Shown: positions 26,301 through 30,806, counted from the stretch's first letter. The stretch is DNA of 36,201 nucleotides from a virus (IMGVR_UViG_3300021373_002516:1-36201); one strand, 5' to 3'. Notes: a model not told the origin generated them from the sequence alone. Program-made: numbers and translations.

Positions 26301-26680
26301 GGGACAAGCTAATTAAGAAGCAGAGCAAACTGTCAAAAGCAGTTTACGAGCTATCTTTAAGCAAGATCCAGGAAGTCAGGAAAAAGATCAAGCAGTCTGG
26401 AACAAAAGATGTTAACCAAAAGCTGGAGGTTGTTGCTCGAGCAATGCGACTTGCTAAAGGCACTAAATCAGTCACCGGGAAATCAGCCAGGGACAAGCTC
26501 AACGTAGCATTGTCCGAGCCCATTGACTTGTTAGCGATGGACGGTGATATTGACTTAGCAGAGGCTAAAGAGATTAAAGCCGATCTCAAAAAGATCGTTA
26601 ACAAAATCCCGCTCAGAAAAAAGAGAGCAAAGAAAAAAGCGTTGCCAAAAAAGAAAACTAGTGTCAAAAAGAAATCATGA
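20342..26680 (+). CDS. Giant ejected polyvalent protein with HExxH and ASCH-like domain
   Basis: This 2112-residue protein is the largest in the window and occupies the place of T7 gp16. The N-terminus has two copies of a DFSKLxLDxL motif. Residues about 550-740 hold a metallopeptidase-like region: TSIHEGIHAL gives HExxH (H616-H620), and a later KEEVVADVFESF (about 720-731) could supply the third zinc ligand. Residues about 1155-1265 form an ASCH-like domain, with GEKTIETR (1177-1184) matching the GxKxxExR signature and a VVGEVTIG strand after it. The last about 30 residues are extremely Lys-rich. No lytic transglycosylase motif is seen. Such multi-domain proteins match the 'polyvalent protein' class that phages inject with DNA to counter host defences. 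ATG 20342 is chosen over the TTG at 20333. Confidence 0.85.
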   Translation: MPNNKPDFSKLTLDNLAPAESNEVDFSKLSLDSLSTANQEQPDFDALPSLYDEFEIADDEQLFKMMKAEPGKAYSREQWDRYLTYMSEKDFSPMQVTKAFFGGIGPMLTEIGQGGLEVAKEISKLYATDGSGRDRKALENIAGMTAEGSLRAGYDMGMIGHMIALNESLTDTVATPSGGLQGGYGSGYSFPNYRKRSYKDFPADKKDKVIGRAMKLAKYMSDREKYATGQDTIMGDLTSFFADDEESVEQFEAVKDTLAATINPKGAEFLSIFNPFAPEALAAGVGRKLAKPGKLGVKDKVLAAGQIGAQKSADAAGWVGEKLDNVKLKMGDEASDLAKVRGVSPGMMQSSFQTIADTLAATRRQVANSGSENFFMKMSRDGDYARANPRMHQLMRFLGHGIYNDIPALSPVLRTTAPAARVVVDTAGGAIEGGVAGGAMVLPTMDEEMIGTTMASGSTLGGTVQGGRSAFWNNKIKVNAAAETFLNTLGADLRKIVDDRIERGELGMGDIARMASFENWLKGFTRGVTGDTDVDFIYWDGADLDVVEKYLTDNGVDQALKIDEVSENYANQFNNADADRIVSPTRGVQILNTRRAGSKPIALVNLNSMSGTTSIHEGIHALKRLDLYRGAFDDLESILFDKPGRGEDSSTNGLVSDADLQRYYREYLDRFVQAAQTPEQQAQARKLIKDIVKADQLRADNATPGTPQAEVEYWQRVRMKEEVVADVFESFLANKDPLYITKTGLKDNTTRLARPFSQVVKTMGSWIMANSNGEALSVQNYTGRDGKRLAYDSPELEATINGLINFRNRVTQKDGKLTRAEAAEGETGDAFKRTQIKRGTALAKSLESSLLVKHDDEGRAVYDADGNIVFEDSQKAVRDKERKRQTFLRDTITNQIIEDTESIPGKEPVRFDKDTEEISGDYLHEDTMKLLRNAPRSVMPKSLLEHLEKVNEAIKTGNVIEMDYNPRLFTKNGRSTAKAQYSSALGSTIRLSIPFSMRMTKAGNFTINTLDVTHLIDKYNRVLGDSKRSKYILSVWGNDRNAFNKDLAKYLENTINPPEQFDGGLASGLDADPKIARQKANRLSAFLGFKKKDIDWRNNEARQDAMLKALNPERQDNLIRTRRLDGINSVRSTDLPRMPLSRSGYKRIQRNFEPGEIGGFNVRNEDGAPFADLIASGEKTIETRPNTRLDSQIGKRLKIIRTTGVGSEARVVGEVTIGPRKFYGTKEEFDADLDKHFVTEESKFAFPETGKYGYEMLDPVKYQEPYPLTVNKGITTTRVVPGRRYEPGSIDSKERLKKLDVGDKTGTQVGLSITDYPKNPDSSSVALPARRGLVNENIVGVPDTYDEVLNIVEEQVNRIAAMRQRDPEFAKRSAGFYEDMARVGLNIATQLKPKNRSEYDAADLIIRLLALGSPRSSVSSNSSKSVRSAMAPVGASAGFKIGMGTAQLGAKKTASDWNQGNHFDVLSKDAIGADDKVRNFYLNALADLIDMAAAQGKKNDVLMLQKRVAKTLGLHKTGEFGKDKQDQVQTFLDGLATVDMWDMAAKGYAHPAWITPKGRETKKEFAWSVPKHRVETTFKDPLWNKALSDAEIQVTGDDGKSKKRAATSPMELDYQFARAFQIDGRRDWDPVSWEARKAEGFDSDTKWSYYAKNDEGGLSPGGSGPVYDAQQMIDGLIADELNSQGVASFYGKTKIKARNAQEILWAIEKLDNPYLSNRELVLFGDRLNDFTDALKVMFEGGDVADKISDKAARAIALIEDTYNKVELQTIPIEVTSQGKSAEAKAIQDLESEVGVEPMTQAVADNLVEELQSALDTVKSSVLVNKVKTGQGGYMEGGKSAVTPNIVIELRGKPNETREVMEAMSLAWDQDGGNLMRRPTLEELSGERKLNTAIKFDTTELSAKQKAEFYEDLSKLTDGNGQSFLTGYTETADGMFIGDQFYDGDLEAEIERSAEKIEEIASNHNVFEFITENIVIEDFSRPAEQADRDKLIKKQSKLSKAVYELSLSKIQEVRKKIKQSGTKDVNQKLEVVARAMRLAKGTKSVTGKSARDKLNVALSEPIDLLAMDGDIDLAEAKEIKADLKKIVNKIPLRKKRAKKKALPKKKTSVKKKS

Positions 26681-26844
26681 ACTACAGGGAAGAGAACGAA
26701 AAAAGCCAAAAAACCATTGACCGAATCAATGAAAGATGGCGCAAAGCTGGCAAACTCTCCAGCAAAACTATATTCGGCAATGATGCTGATGCTGTAGCGA
26801 TCGTTAACGTAGCCAATGACGCCATGGCGGACTCCGAGGAGTAG
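26677..26844 (+). CDS. Small protein ending the late operon, 55 aa
   Basis: This ORF overlaps the giant gene's TGA (ATGA) and ends 18 bases before a good terminator, so it looks like the last gene of the late transcript. The product is charged and helical (RINERWRKAGKLSSK) with an acidic end (NDAMADSEE). No family is recognised. Confidence 0.6.
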   Translation: MNYREENEKSQKTIDRINERWRKAGKLSSKTIFGNDADAVAIVNVANDAMADSEE

Positions 26845-26861
26845 TCTCACCATCACTCTCG

Positions 26862-26889
26862 AGGCCAGGTTCACGCCTGGTCTTTTTTT
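26862..26889 (+). terminator. Rho-independent terminator of the late operon
   Basis: A stem with CCAGG pairing to CCTGG (extended to about 8 bp with wobbles) and loop ttcacg is followed directly by a run of seven T. It follows the last late gene and precedes a strong promoter, so it separates late structural from early/regulatory transcription. Confidence 0.9.
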
Positions 26890-26928
26890 GTGACTAAAAA
26901 TAAATCGTAAATAGTTATTGTAAACTTG

Positions 26929-26957
26929 TTGACAGGTACGGGTGTTTAACGTATCTT
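26929..26957 (+). promoter_or_regulatory. Sigma70-like promoter for the small early genes
   Basis: TTGACA (26929-26934) is a perfect -35 box and TATCTT (26952-26957) a fair -10, exactly 17 bases apart. The spacer contains gggtgtttaac (26940-26950), the reverse of the AACACC operator-like word found at other promoters here. A second copy of the word (tttacaccgtaac, 26956-26968) overlaps the start site. The arrangement suggests a strong promoter under repression. Confidence 0.75.
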
Positions 26958-26980
26958 TACACCGTAACGAGAAACATAAC

Positions 26981-27001
26981 ACCAACAACAAACAGAAAGA
27001 T
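26981..27001 (+). repeat. Leader repeat, copy 1
   Basis: A 21-base sequence containing acaacaaacagaaagat lies 5 bases before ATG 27007 and is repeated exactly before ATG 27267. It has no canonical Shine-Dalgarno core (only agaaag). The shared leader probably sets translation of both genes in the same way. Confidence 0.85.
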
Positions 27002-27006
27002 ACAAA

Positions 27007-27213
27007 ATGACTAAAAGCCACAACACCCTCACCATTACAGATTGCCGAGACAACACCATCATCATTGAAGATTGCCTAGAAGTAAATACTTCTGATGATA
27101 TCACACGAGCTCTTGCTGAAGATGGACGCTATACGCGCGACAGAAATGGAAACATTACAGATATTGACGGCAGAGAGGTAATAAATTCCCCATTCTTTTT
27201 CAGTGTGAAATAA
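27007..27213 (+). CDS. Hypothetical early protein, 68 aa
   Basis: This is the first gene after the strong promoter. The product is short, Asp/Thr/Ile-rich, with an ITDCRDNTIIIEDCLEV pattern and a hydrophobic Phe-rich C-terminus (PFFFSVK). No family is recognised. Immediate early position after a repressed promoter suggests a host-takeover or regulatory protein. A UUCG-loop hairpin follows 8 bases after the stop. Confidence 0.6.
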   Translation: MTKSHNTLTITDCRDNTIIIEDCLEVNTSDDITRALAEDGRYTRDRNGNITDIDGREVINSPFFFSVK

Positions 27214-27221
27214 CCCCAACC

Positions 27222-27237
27222 GGGGGCTTCGGCCCCC
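27222..27237 (+). terminator. UUCG-tetraloop hairpin between early genes
   Basis: gggggc and gccccc pair perfectly around ttcg, an extra-stable tetraloop. No T-run follows, so it is a poor terminator. It more likely caps the 3' end of the first early message or protects processed RNA. The second leader repeat follows 4 bases later. Confidence 0.6.
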
Positions 27238-27241
27238 AGCA

Positions 27242-27262
27242 ACCAACAACAAACAGAAAGAT
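27242..27262 (+). repeat. Leader repeat, copy 2
   Basis: This is an exact second copy of the 21-base leader at 26981-27001, ending 4 bases before ATG 27267. It follows the UUCG hairpin, so each of the two genes carries its own identical leader, as if the gene-leader unit had been duplicated or recruited. Confidence 0.85.
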
Positions 27263-27266
27263 TAAA

Positions 27267-27605
27267 ATGAATCACATAAATCAATTTTACAAATACATCG
27301 AACTGGTCTCACAGGAGATCGTTGACAATAACGAGACTCTAGAATCCAGCCTCGATCAAACCTGGGATGACGCCAATGATTCGGAGTATGTGATATATTA
27401 CGGTAAAGCTCTTCGGCTAATTGATGTTGTGAGTGACTGCGAAAACTCACTAGTCACTGACGCTATTACCGAGGTGGAAGACCAGGGCAGCGACACTTCG
27501 GACTTCTGGAAGCACTGCACTCTGGTGAGTTATCACATTATACGGTTAGCTCTCGACAAGAAAGTCAATGAGCTTTGGGCTGATCGTGAGGAGGTCGCAG
27601 CATGA
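27267..27605 (+). CDS. Hypothetical early protein, 112 aa
   Basis: This is an acidic, helical protein (Asp/Glu/Val/Leu-rich) with a KHCTLVSYHIIRLALDKKVN segment. It has no membrane part, Cys cluster or known motif. It starts behind the leader repeat and overlaps the next gene by 4 bases (ATGA). Small acidic early proteins of phages often inhibit host enzymes, but nothing here shows a target. Confidence 0.65.
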   Translation: MNHINQFYKYIELVSQEIVDNNETLESSLDQTWDDANDSEYVIYYGKALRLIDVVSDCENSLVTDAITEVEDQGSDTSDFWKHCTLVSYHIIRLALDKKVNELWADREEVAA

Positions 27606-27817
27606 AGAGATATAGCGTGAAATTTGAGTTTCCCCAGTGGAGAGATAATGAATACAGACTTAATGCGACAAGCGCCGATCAGGCACTAAAGAAAGCAATC
27701 ACATGGCATGTCAAAGATACATCAGAGCAGGGGCATGTGAAGTGGGGCGAAGACGATGTTCCCGGTAACCCGCACTTCGTTAGGGCGCTGGGAATAAGTA
27801 TCAACCAGGTTTCATAA
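27602..27817 (+). CDS. Hypothetical early protein, 71 aa
   Basis: This short protein has a beta-start-like opening (RYSVKFEFPQWRDNEYRLNA), a helix with SADQALKKAITWHV, and a Gly/Pro-rich end. The pattern 'y.v.f......y...A.s..eA...a' is seen in small phage proteins of unknown function. It is coupled to the preceding gene and followed 14 bases later by a terminator, which ends this small operon. Confidence 0.6.
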   Translation: MKRYSVKFEFPQWRDNEYRLNATSADQALKKAITWHVKDTSEQGHVKWGEDDVPGNPHFVRALGISINQVS

Positions 27818-27831
27818 GACAACCAAATCAG

Positions 27832-27855
27832 CCGAGGTTAAGCCTCGGTTTTTTT
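27832..27855 (+). terminator. Rho-independent terminator before the attP-int region
   Basis: CCGAGG pairs perfectly with CCTCGG around ttaag, followed by seven T. It isolates the small early operon from the integrase region. Confidence 0.92.
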
Positions 27856-27880
27856 GTGCCTAAAAATATTAAACACCGTA

Positions 27881-27920
27881 TTGTCAGGCTATTGACAAGT
27901 TATTGAAAGCAGTGTAAGTT
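27881..27920 (+). promoter_or_regulatory. Candidate integrase promoter with palindromic operator
   Basis: TTGACA (27892-27897) is a perfect -35 box with TAAGTT 17 bases later as a weak -10. The -35 is the right half of an inverted repeat TTGTCA-N6-TGACAA (27881-27898). Eleven bases upstream lies ttaaacaccgtatt, another copy of the AACACC(G) word. It is likely the promoter of int, with the palindrome as a binding site for a regulator or the integrase itself. Confidence 0.5.
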
Positions 27921-27945
27921 ATAGCTCTTGTAAGCAATCTCTCCG

Positions 27946-27995
27946 CTTGACTACGGATCAGGAGGTTTGGGGTTCGACTCCCTACGGGTGTACCA
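27946..27995 (+). other. attP core: 3' half of tRNA-Arg(ACG)
   Basis: This stretch reads as the anticodon arm through CCA of a tRNA. It has anticodon stem cttga/tcagg, loop ctacgga (anticodon ACG at 27953-27955), variable aggtt, T-arm tgggg-ttcgact-cccta, acceptor strand cgggtgt, discriminator a, and CCA. There is no D-arm or 5' acceptor strand upstream, so it is not a tRNA gene. A tRNA 3' half immediately before a tyrosine integrase gene is the usual form of an attP core, which restores the host tRNA-Arg gene on integration. The 5' limit of identity with the host is unknown. Confidence 0.88.
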
Positions 27996-28015
27996 TTTTT
28001 TCAGGGGGCACTTCA

Positions 28016-28045
28016 ATTGCTTGCAAGAACAACAACGCAAGCAAT
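28016..28045 (+). promoter_or_regulatory. Perfect 9-bp inverted repeat abutting the int start codon
   Basis: attgcttgc (28016-28024) and gcaagcaat (28037-28045) are perfect complements around a 12-base A/C-rich loop, and the ATG of int follows directly. It replaces any Shine-Dalgarno site. It could be a translational control hairpin, an operator, or an integrase/Xis arm site; a related ttgtaagcaat occurs at 27929. Confidence 0.6.
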
Positions 28046-29101
28046 ATGAAAATAAAAAAGTTCTCTCTATTCAAGCGCGGCAAAAAGTGGTCTGCGAAAA
28101 CCTCCAAACAGGGTACAGTCTATACAGTATCTACCGGCACTTCCAACAAGTCTGACGCCTGGGAAATTGCTCCCCGAAAGCTGGCGTTAAAAATCCAGGC
28201 AGACCGGGCCCGAGGCGCTTCCGTTCGATCAGCGGTCAATCATTACTTGGACTACAATCAGGACTCCCGGCCAAAGACCAAACAGGGCGTTGTCGGGTTC
28301 GTCAAAAACTACCTCCAGACACTCGGGCTGGACTGGGAGACGCAAGCCAGCGAAGCATTCAGCAAGCGCTCGGCGATTGAATTCCAGCAACGCCGTTTGC
28401 GCGGCATTTCTGCTAGTGATCGAGACCGTATTGCCAGATCGACTAACAGTATTTTGCGCTCAGTAAAATCGATTTACAGTGAGCGGATTCTCGATACTTA
28501 CAAGACCATCCCCGAGCATGTCAGCGACTTTAAGCGGGTGCGTTCGCTTAGGTGCGGGACAGTGCAATACACGGTTGTCGACAAGCGCGAATCCATTCGC
28601 CAGGCGATCGAGCGTTGCGAGAAACTTAAAGACACTAGCCCCGGTGCATACATAAGCTATTACCTGTCACTCCATGCCGGGCTCAGACGCGGCGAAGTGG
28701 CAGCGGCCAAGTGGGATTGGCTAACTCCCCAGGGGATCCTCATTCAAAACGATGGAGACTTCCAAACCAAGTCCGGACGATCCCGGCTAGTGCCCCTCTC
28801 AGCAGCTCAGATTGAGCATCTGCGATCGTTTCAGGGCGCATCTGATTACATTGTCCCCGGCGCATACACGAGCAGGTACAGAGTATATCCGGACGAGGTA
28901 GCGCGTATTATTCGGGAGTGTGGTATTGGTGGATCCAAGTCATTTCATGAGCTACGAAAATACTACGGAGCAAACGTAGCAACTCAGCTCGGAATCTTTC
29001 ACGCGCAAAAATATCTGGGGCATCACTCGCCGGATCTGACCAGTAAATATTACGCTGATATCATCGATGCAAAGCCTGTTGAAATAAAAATTCTTGCATA
29101 A
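28046..29101 (+). CDS. int: Tyrosine recombinase integrase
   Basis: This 351-residue phage integrase has the full catalytic set in the C-terminal domain. R214 is in HAGLRRGEVAAAKW, K242 in FQTKSGRSRLVPL, H301 and R304 in SFHELRKYYG, H326 in KYLGHHSPDL, and the nucleophile Y335 in TSKYY. The N-terminal part is Lys-rich and includes a core-binding helical domain. ATG 28046 is chosen because the upstream extension (from 27947) would translate the tRNA-like attP core. It should recombine the adjacent attP with a host tRNA-Arg(ACG) gene. No excisionase is recognised; the 55-residue protein at 30093 is one small candidate. Confidence 0.95.
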   Translation: MKIKKFSLFKRGKKWSAKTSKQGTVYTVSTGTSNKSDAWEIAPRKLALKIQADRARGASVRSAVNHYLDYNQDSRPKTKQGVVGFVKNYLQTLGLDWETQASEAFSKRSAIEFQQRRLRGISASDRDRIARSTNSILRSVKSIYSERILDTYKTIPEHVSDFKRVRSLRCGTVQYTVVDKRESIRQAIERCEKLKDTSPGAYISYYLSLHAGLRRGEVAAAKWDWLTPQGILIQNDGDFQTKSGRSRLVPLSAAQIEHLRSFQGASDYIVPGAYTSRYRVYPDEVARIIRECGIGGSKSFHELRKYYGANVATQLGIFHAQKYLGHHSPDLTSKYYADIIDAKPVEIKILA

Positions 29102-29109
29102 CTTGTGAA

Positions 29110-29124
29110 ACACCGTATAACACC
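29110..29124. promoter_or_regulatory. Operator-like double AACACC site downstream of int
   Basis: ACACCGTATAACACC differs in one base from ACACCGTTTAACACC at 30071-30085. Both are paired direct copies of the AACACC word spaced for the same face of the helix (9-10 bases). This one lies 8 bases after the int stop, in the leader of the next gene. Confidence 0.5.
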
Positions 29125-29212
29125 TAACGTAATCAACCACCGCTTGAAGTTTATTACAATCTTGAGGCAACCGGGTTTATTCATAGTATTGATTTACACT
29201 GTTGTTGTTGCA

Positions 29213-29236
29213 GTGGGGGGAGGCGACTCTCCCCAC
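29213..29236 (+). promoter_or_regulatory. G-rich hairpin with GCGA (GNRA) tetraloop plus T-run before start codon
   Basis: gtggggggag pairs with ctctccccac over ten positions (one wobble) around GCGA, followed by attttt and then ATG 29243. It looks like an intrinsic terminator whose T-run touches the next start codon, or a translation control hairpin. Size, loop type and placement match the element at 9897. Confidence 0.8.
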
Positions 29237-29242
29237 ATTTTT

Positions 29243-29740
29243 ATGCACTATAAGCCAACCCCATCTCAGCACACTTCAGTTTACCTGGACGTATTGACGA
29301 ACCCGGCGCTCATGAAAGCGAGCGCGGTGGATCGCAAGTTTGATAGCCAGAGTTGGAACCTCAGAGTGTATCGCCGCATGGCAAGCTACCTGGCCGAAGC
29401 TGGCATGAATTTGGAGATGGGCAACGGTTTTTTATATGGTCTGAGAGGTCAACCAGATGTTCCCCCAAACATCGAAGTCAAGTGGAGTAAGCGAGGAGAC
29501 AAACTAATTGTTCCTCAAAAATACATGGAGGATGATCTGATTTACGTCCTGGCAACTGGGTATCCAACCATCAAATATCTCGGCTGGGCTCCCGGCAAAA
29601 AGATTACCAGGCCGTATATGCAAGCAGCAAATAGGACCTGGTATTTACGAGCGGACGAACTGAATAAATTTCCAACTAATTCAGGGGTTGGTCAGGGATT
29701 GTCGCACCCCGCCGCTTACGCTTCAACCATGACTTCATAA
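29243..29740 (+). CDS. Putative PD-(D/E)XK nuclease-like protein
   Basis: This 165-residue protein has PD (71-72) followed by E78-V-K80 in the segment GQPDVPPNIEVKW. It then has DKLIVPQKYMEDDLIYVLAT and IKYLGWAPGKKI, resembling the core strands of PD-(D/E)XK nucleases ('PD...EvK...l.v...d.y.l......i.GW..g'). ATG 29243 follows the GCGA hairpin; the frame remains open upstream to 29105 but would translate the hairpin. The 3' end overlaps, in antisense, the last 65 bases of the repressor gene on the minus strand. It could act in DNA processing, exclusion of other phages or host DNA attack. Family assignment is tentative. Confidence 0.55.
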   Translation: MHYKPTPSQHTSVYLDVLTNPALMKASAVDRKFDSQSWNLRVYRRMASYLAEAGMNLEMGNGFLYGLRGQPDVPPNIEVKWSKRGDKLIVPQKYMEDDLIYVLATGYPTIKYLGWAPGKKITRPYMQAANRTWYLRADELNKFPTNSGVGQGLSHPAAYASTMTS

Positions 29741-29864
29741 CAGTTTCAATCATATTGGAAAGATTTCGGTTTTCTTCATCCGCGAACGCTTTGATCTCGT
29801 CACGGATTTCTTTATTAAGCCACAGGCCAACCATGGCTTTATTTGGATCTCTTTTATTAGGCAT
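29676..29864 (-). CDS. Ribbon-helix-helix repressor candidate (Arc/CopG type)
   Basis: This is the only minus-strand gene. The 62-residue product starts MPNKRDPNKAMVGLWLNKEI, with a short beta strand, then helix A (RDEIKAFADEEN) and helix B (LSNMIETVMKSWLKRK), the Arc/MetJ/CopG layout. The tail is basic. It lies opposite the early operon, like a lysogeny repressor. A minus-strand promoter candidate upstream (29962 to 29935) has an AACACC(G) site inside its spacer, which would give autorepression. No cI-, Cro- or LexA-like protein is seen anywhere in the window, so this is the best repressor candidate. Its 3' end overlaps the convergent gene by 65 bases. Confidence 0.8.
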   Translation of the reverse strand: MPNKRDPNKAMVGLWLNKEIRDEIKAFADEENRNLSNMIETVMKSWLKRKRRGATIPDQPLN

Positions 29865-29934
29865 TTTCGTTACTTGGTTGCATTTTAAAACTGGCCCCAG
29901 GGCCGCCCTCAGTTTGCACTCCCGCCACTGTTAG

Positions 29935-29962
29935 ATATTAACAGCTTGTTAACACCGTTCAA
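29935..29962 (-). promoter_or_regulatory. Candidate promoter of the RHH repressor
   Basis: On the minus strand TTGAAC (29962-29957) and TAATAT (29940-29935) are 16 bases apart. The spacer holds the reverse of gttaacaccg (29948-29957), and tgttagatattaaca, a palindrome, overlaps the -10. The leader to ATG is about 65 bases. Position and the site inside the spacer suggest repressor autoregulation. Confidence 0.45.
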
Positions 29963-30037
29963 GTATTAATTACAAATAGGATCTAATTATACAATGTAAT
30001 AAGCTCTAATAAAACACTATACATCGCAAAAATAAAT

Positions 30038-30068
30038 TTGACATATTAACAATTTGCCATCAGATTAT
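30038..30068 (+). promoter_or_regulatory. Candidate promoter of the recombination/replication operon
   Basis: TTGACA (30038-30043) is followed by GATTAT (30063-30068) with a long 19-base spacer, in a very AT-rich region. The paired AACACC site at 30071-30085 lies directly downstream, where a bound repressor would block it. The -10 is weak, so another start may be used. The stretch 29865-30092 holds no gene on the + strand. Confidence 0.35.
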
Positions 30069-30070
30069 TG

Positions 30071-30085
30071 ACACCGTTTAACACC
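30071..30085. promoter_or_regulatory. Operator-like double AACACC site at head of early operon
   Basis: ACACCGTTTAACACC is the near-identical partner of the site at 29110. It sits 7 bases before the first codon of the early operon, overlapping the expected transcription start region. It is the best candidate operator for lysogenic repression of recombination and replication genes. Confidence 0.5.
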
Positions 30086-30092
30086 AATCAAA

Positions 30093-30260
30093 ATGAAACA
30101 CACCGAAATTAAGCTCGAAAGCCAGGTTTACCAGCAACTGCTGGAGCAACGGTTGCCAGGTGAACACGAGACACAAGCACTTGAGAGAATATGGAACTGG
30201 TACAAATCATCCCGGTCCTCGGAATCATCGTCCTCGGAGGATGCGTCCTGGGAGGAATAA
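30093..30260 (+). CDS. Small RHH-like or Cro/Xis-size protein, 55 aa
   Basis: The ATG lies 7 bases after the double operator. The first 40 residues (KHTEIKLESQVYQQLLEQRL, then LERIWNWYKSS) show a strand-helix-helix pattern like a short ribbon-helix-helix protein. The rest is a Ser/Glu tail (SSRSSESSSSEDASWEE), which is the out-of-frame reading of the next gene's hydrophobic segment. As the first gene opposite a divergent RHH repressor it holds the place of Cro or of a recombination directionality factor. Not recognised by family; function is inferred from position. Confidence 0.55.
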   Translation: MKHTEIKLESQVYQQLLEQRLPGEHETQALERIWNWYKSSRSSESSSSEDASWEE

Positions 30261-30304
30261 AAACAGAAGACGATAACGATGCTGGAATTAAAAGAGATCA
30301 ATAA
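30191..30304 (+). CDS. Tiny lipoprotein or membrane protein overlapping the 55-aa gene, 37 aa
   Basis: In another frame of the 55-aa gene an ATG opens a 37-residue ORF. It has a strong hydrophobic stretch with a lipobox-like end (VQIIPVLGIIVLGGC) and a short charged tail. The stop is one base before the ERF start (TAATATG). The overlap is 70 bases. Hydrophobic coherence and close junction to ERF favour it being real. It could be a superinfection-exclusion type lipoprotein, but no family is recognised. Confidence 0.45.
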   Translation: MELVQIIPVLGIIVLGGCVLGGIKTEDDNDAGIKRDQ

Positions 30305-30305
30305 T

Positions 30306-30806
30306 ATGACAGATAACGCAACAACAGATCAGAACGATAAAATCGCAAAACTATGGGCAGCGCTGGCGAAAGCTCAAACCAAATTAAAAACGATTCCCAA
30401 GAGCGGGCTGAACCCACACTTCAGGAGCAAGTATGCGACACTCGACGATATCCTAAAAATTGCTCTTCCAACTTTTGGAGCGTGCGGAATATCAATCACT
30501 CAATGGAATTCGACTACCGAGCGTGGCGTGAAAGTGCGGACGGTTATCGGCCACGAAGATGGCGCAAGCATCTCGGATGAGCTCGAGCTTCCATGTGATA
30601 TTAGCAAACCACAATCTTTCGGATCCGCATTCACGTATGCCCGGCGCTACGCTCTACAAAGTGCGCTAGGCATAGCGGCCGAGGAGGATGATGATGGGAA
30701 CGTAGCTCAAAGCTCATCGGTAAATCAACGCCGAGGAGTGACTAGCAAGCCCAAAAACGCTGCACGTAAAGTGCCTGGAACCGATCCTAAATTCACATTC
30801 GATTGA
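30306..30806 (+). CDS. erf: ERF family single-strand annealing protein
   Basis: This 166-residue recombinase has the ERF motif order. IAKLWAALAKAQTKLK is followed by PHFRSKYATLDDILKIALPT, then a VKVRTVIGHEDG strand pair, and KPQSFGSAFTYARRYALQSA with the conserved 'G.a.TYarRYaL...lGi'. ERF proteins form rings that anneal complementary single strands in phage recombination and genome circularisation. ATG 30306 is preferred over 30279 because it sits just after the upstream stop and has a purine stretch. The operon continues with an exonuclease, SSB-like protein and a resolvase-like nuclease, giving a full recombination set. Confidence 0.92.
   Translation: MTDNATTDQNDKIAKLWAALAKAQTKLKTIPKSGLNPHFRSKYATLDDILKIALPTFGACGISITQWNSTTERGVKVRTVIGHEDGASISDELELPCDISKPQSFGSAFTYARRYALQSALGIAAEEDDDGNVAQSSSVNQRRGVTSKPKNAARKVPGTDPKFTFD

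Noticed and set aside
20342-26680. Lytic transglycosylase or RNA polymerase domain in the giant protein
   Set aside because: I looked for SLT-type Glu-Ser motifs and for the aspartate motifs of N4-type virion RNA polymerase and saw none that are convincing.
26344-27021. Long minus-strand ORF of 225 codons opposite the end of the giant gene
   Set aside because: It is the antisense of the Lys-rich C-terminus, crosses a good terminator and promoter, and reads as a Phe/Leu/Ser-rich shadow without domain features.
27946-27995. A functional tRNA gene
   Set aside because: Only the 3' half of a tRNA is present; there is no D-arm or 5' acceptor strand upstream, so it is an attachment core, not a tRNA gene.
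27947-28045. Extended N-terminus of the integrase from the upstream start
   Set aside because: It would translate the tRNA-like attP core and the inverted repeat. The Lys-rich integrase start at 28046 is more natural.
29105-29242. Longer start for the nuclease-like gene at 29105
   Set aside because: The added 46 codons are hydrophobic and read through the GCGA hairpin and an operator-like site, so ATG 29243 is preferred.
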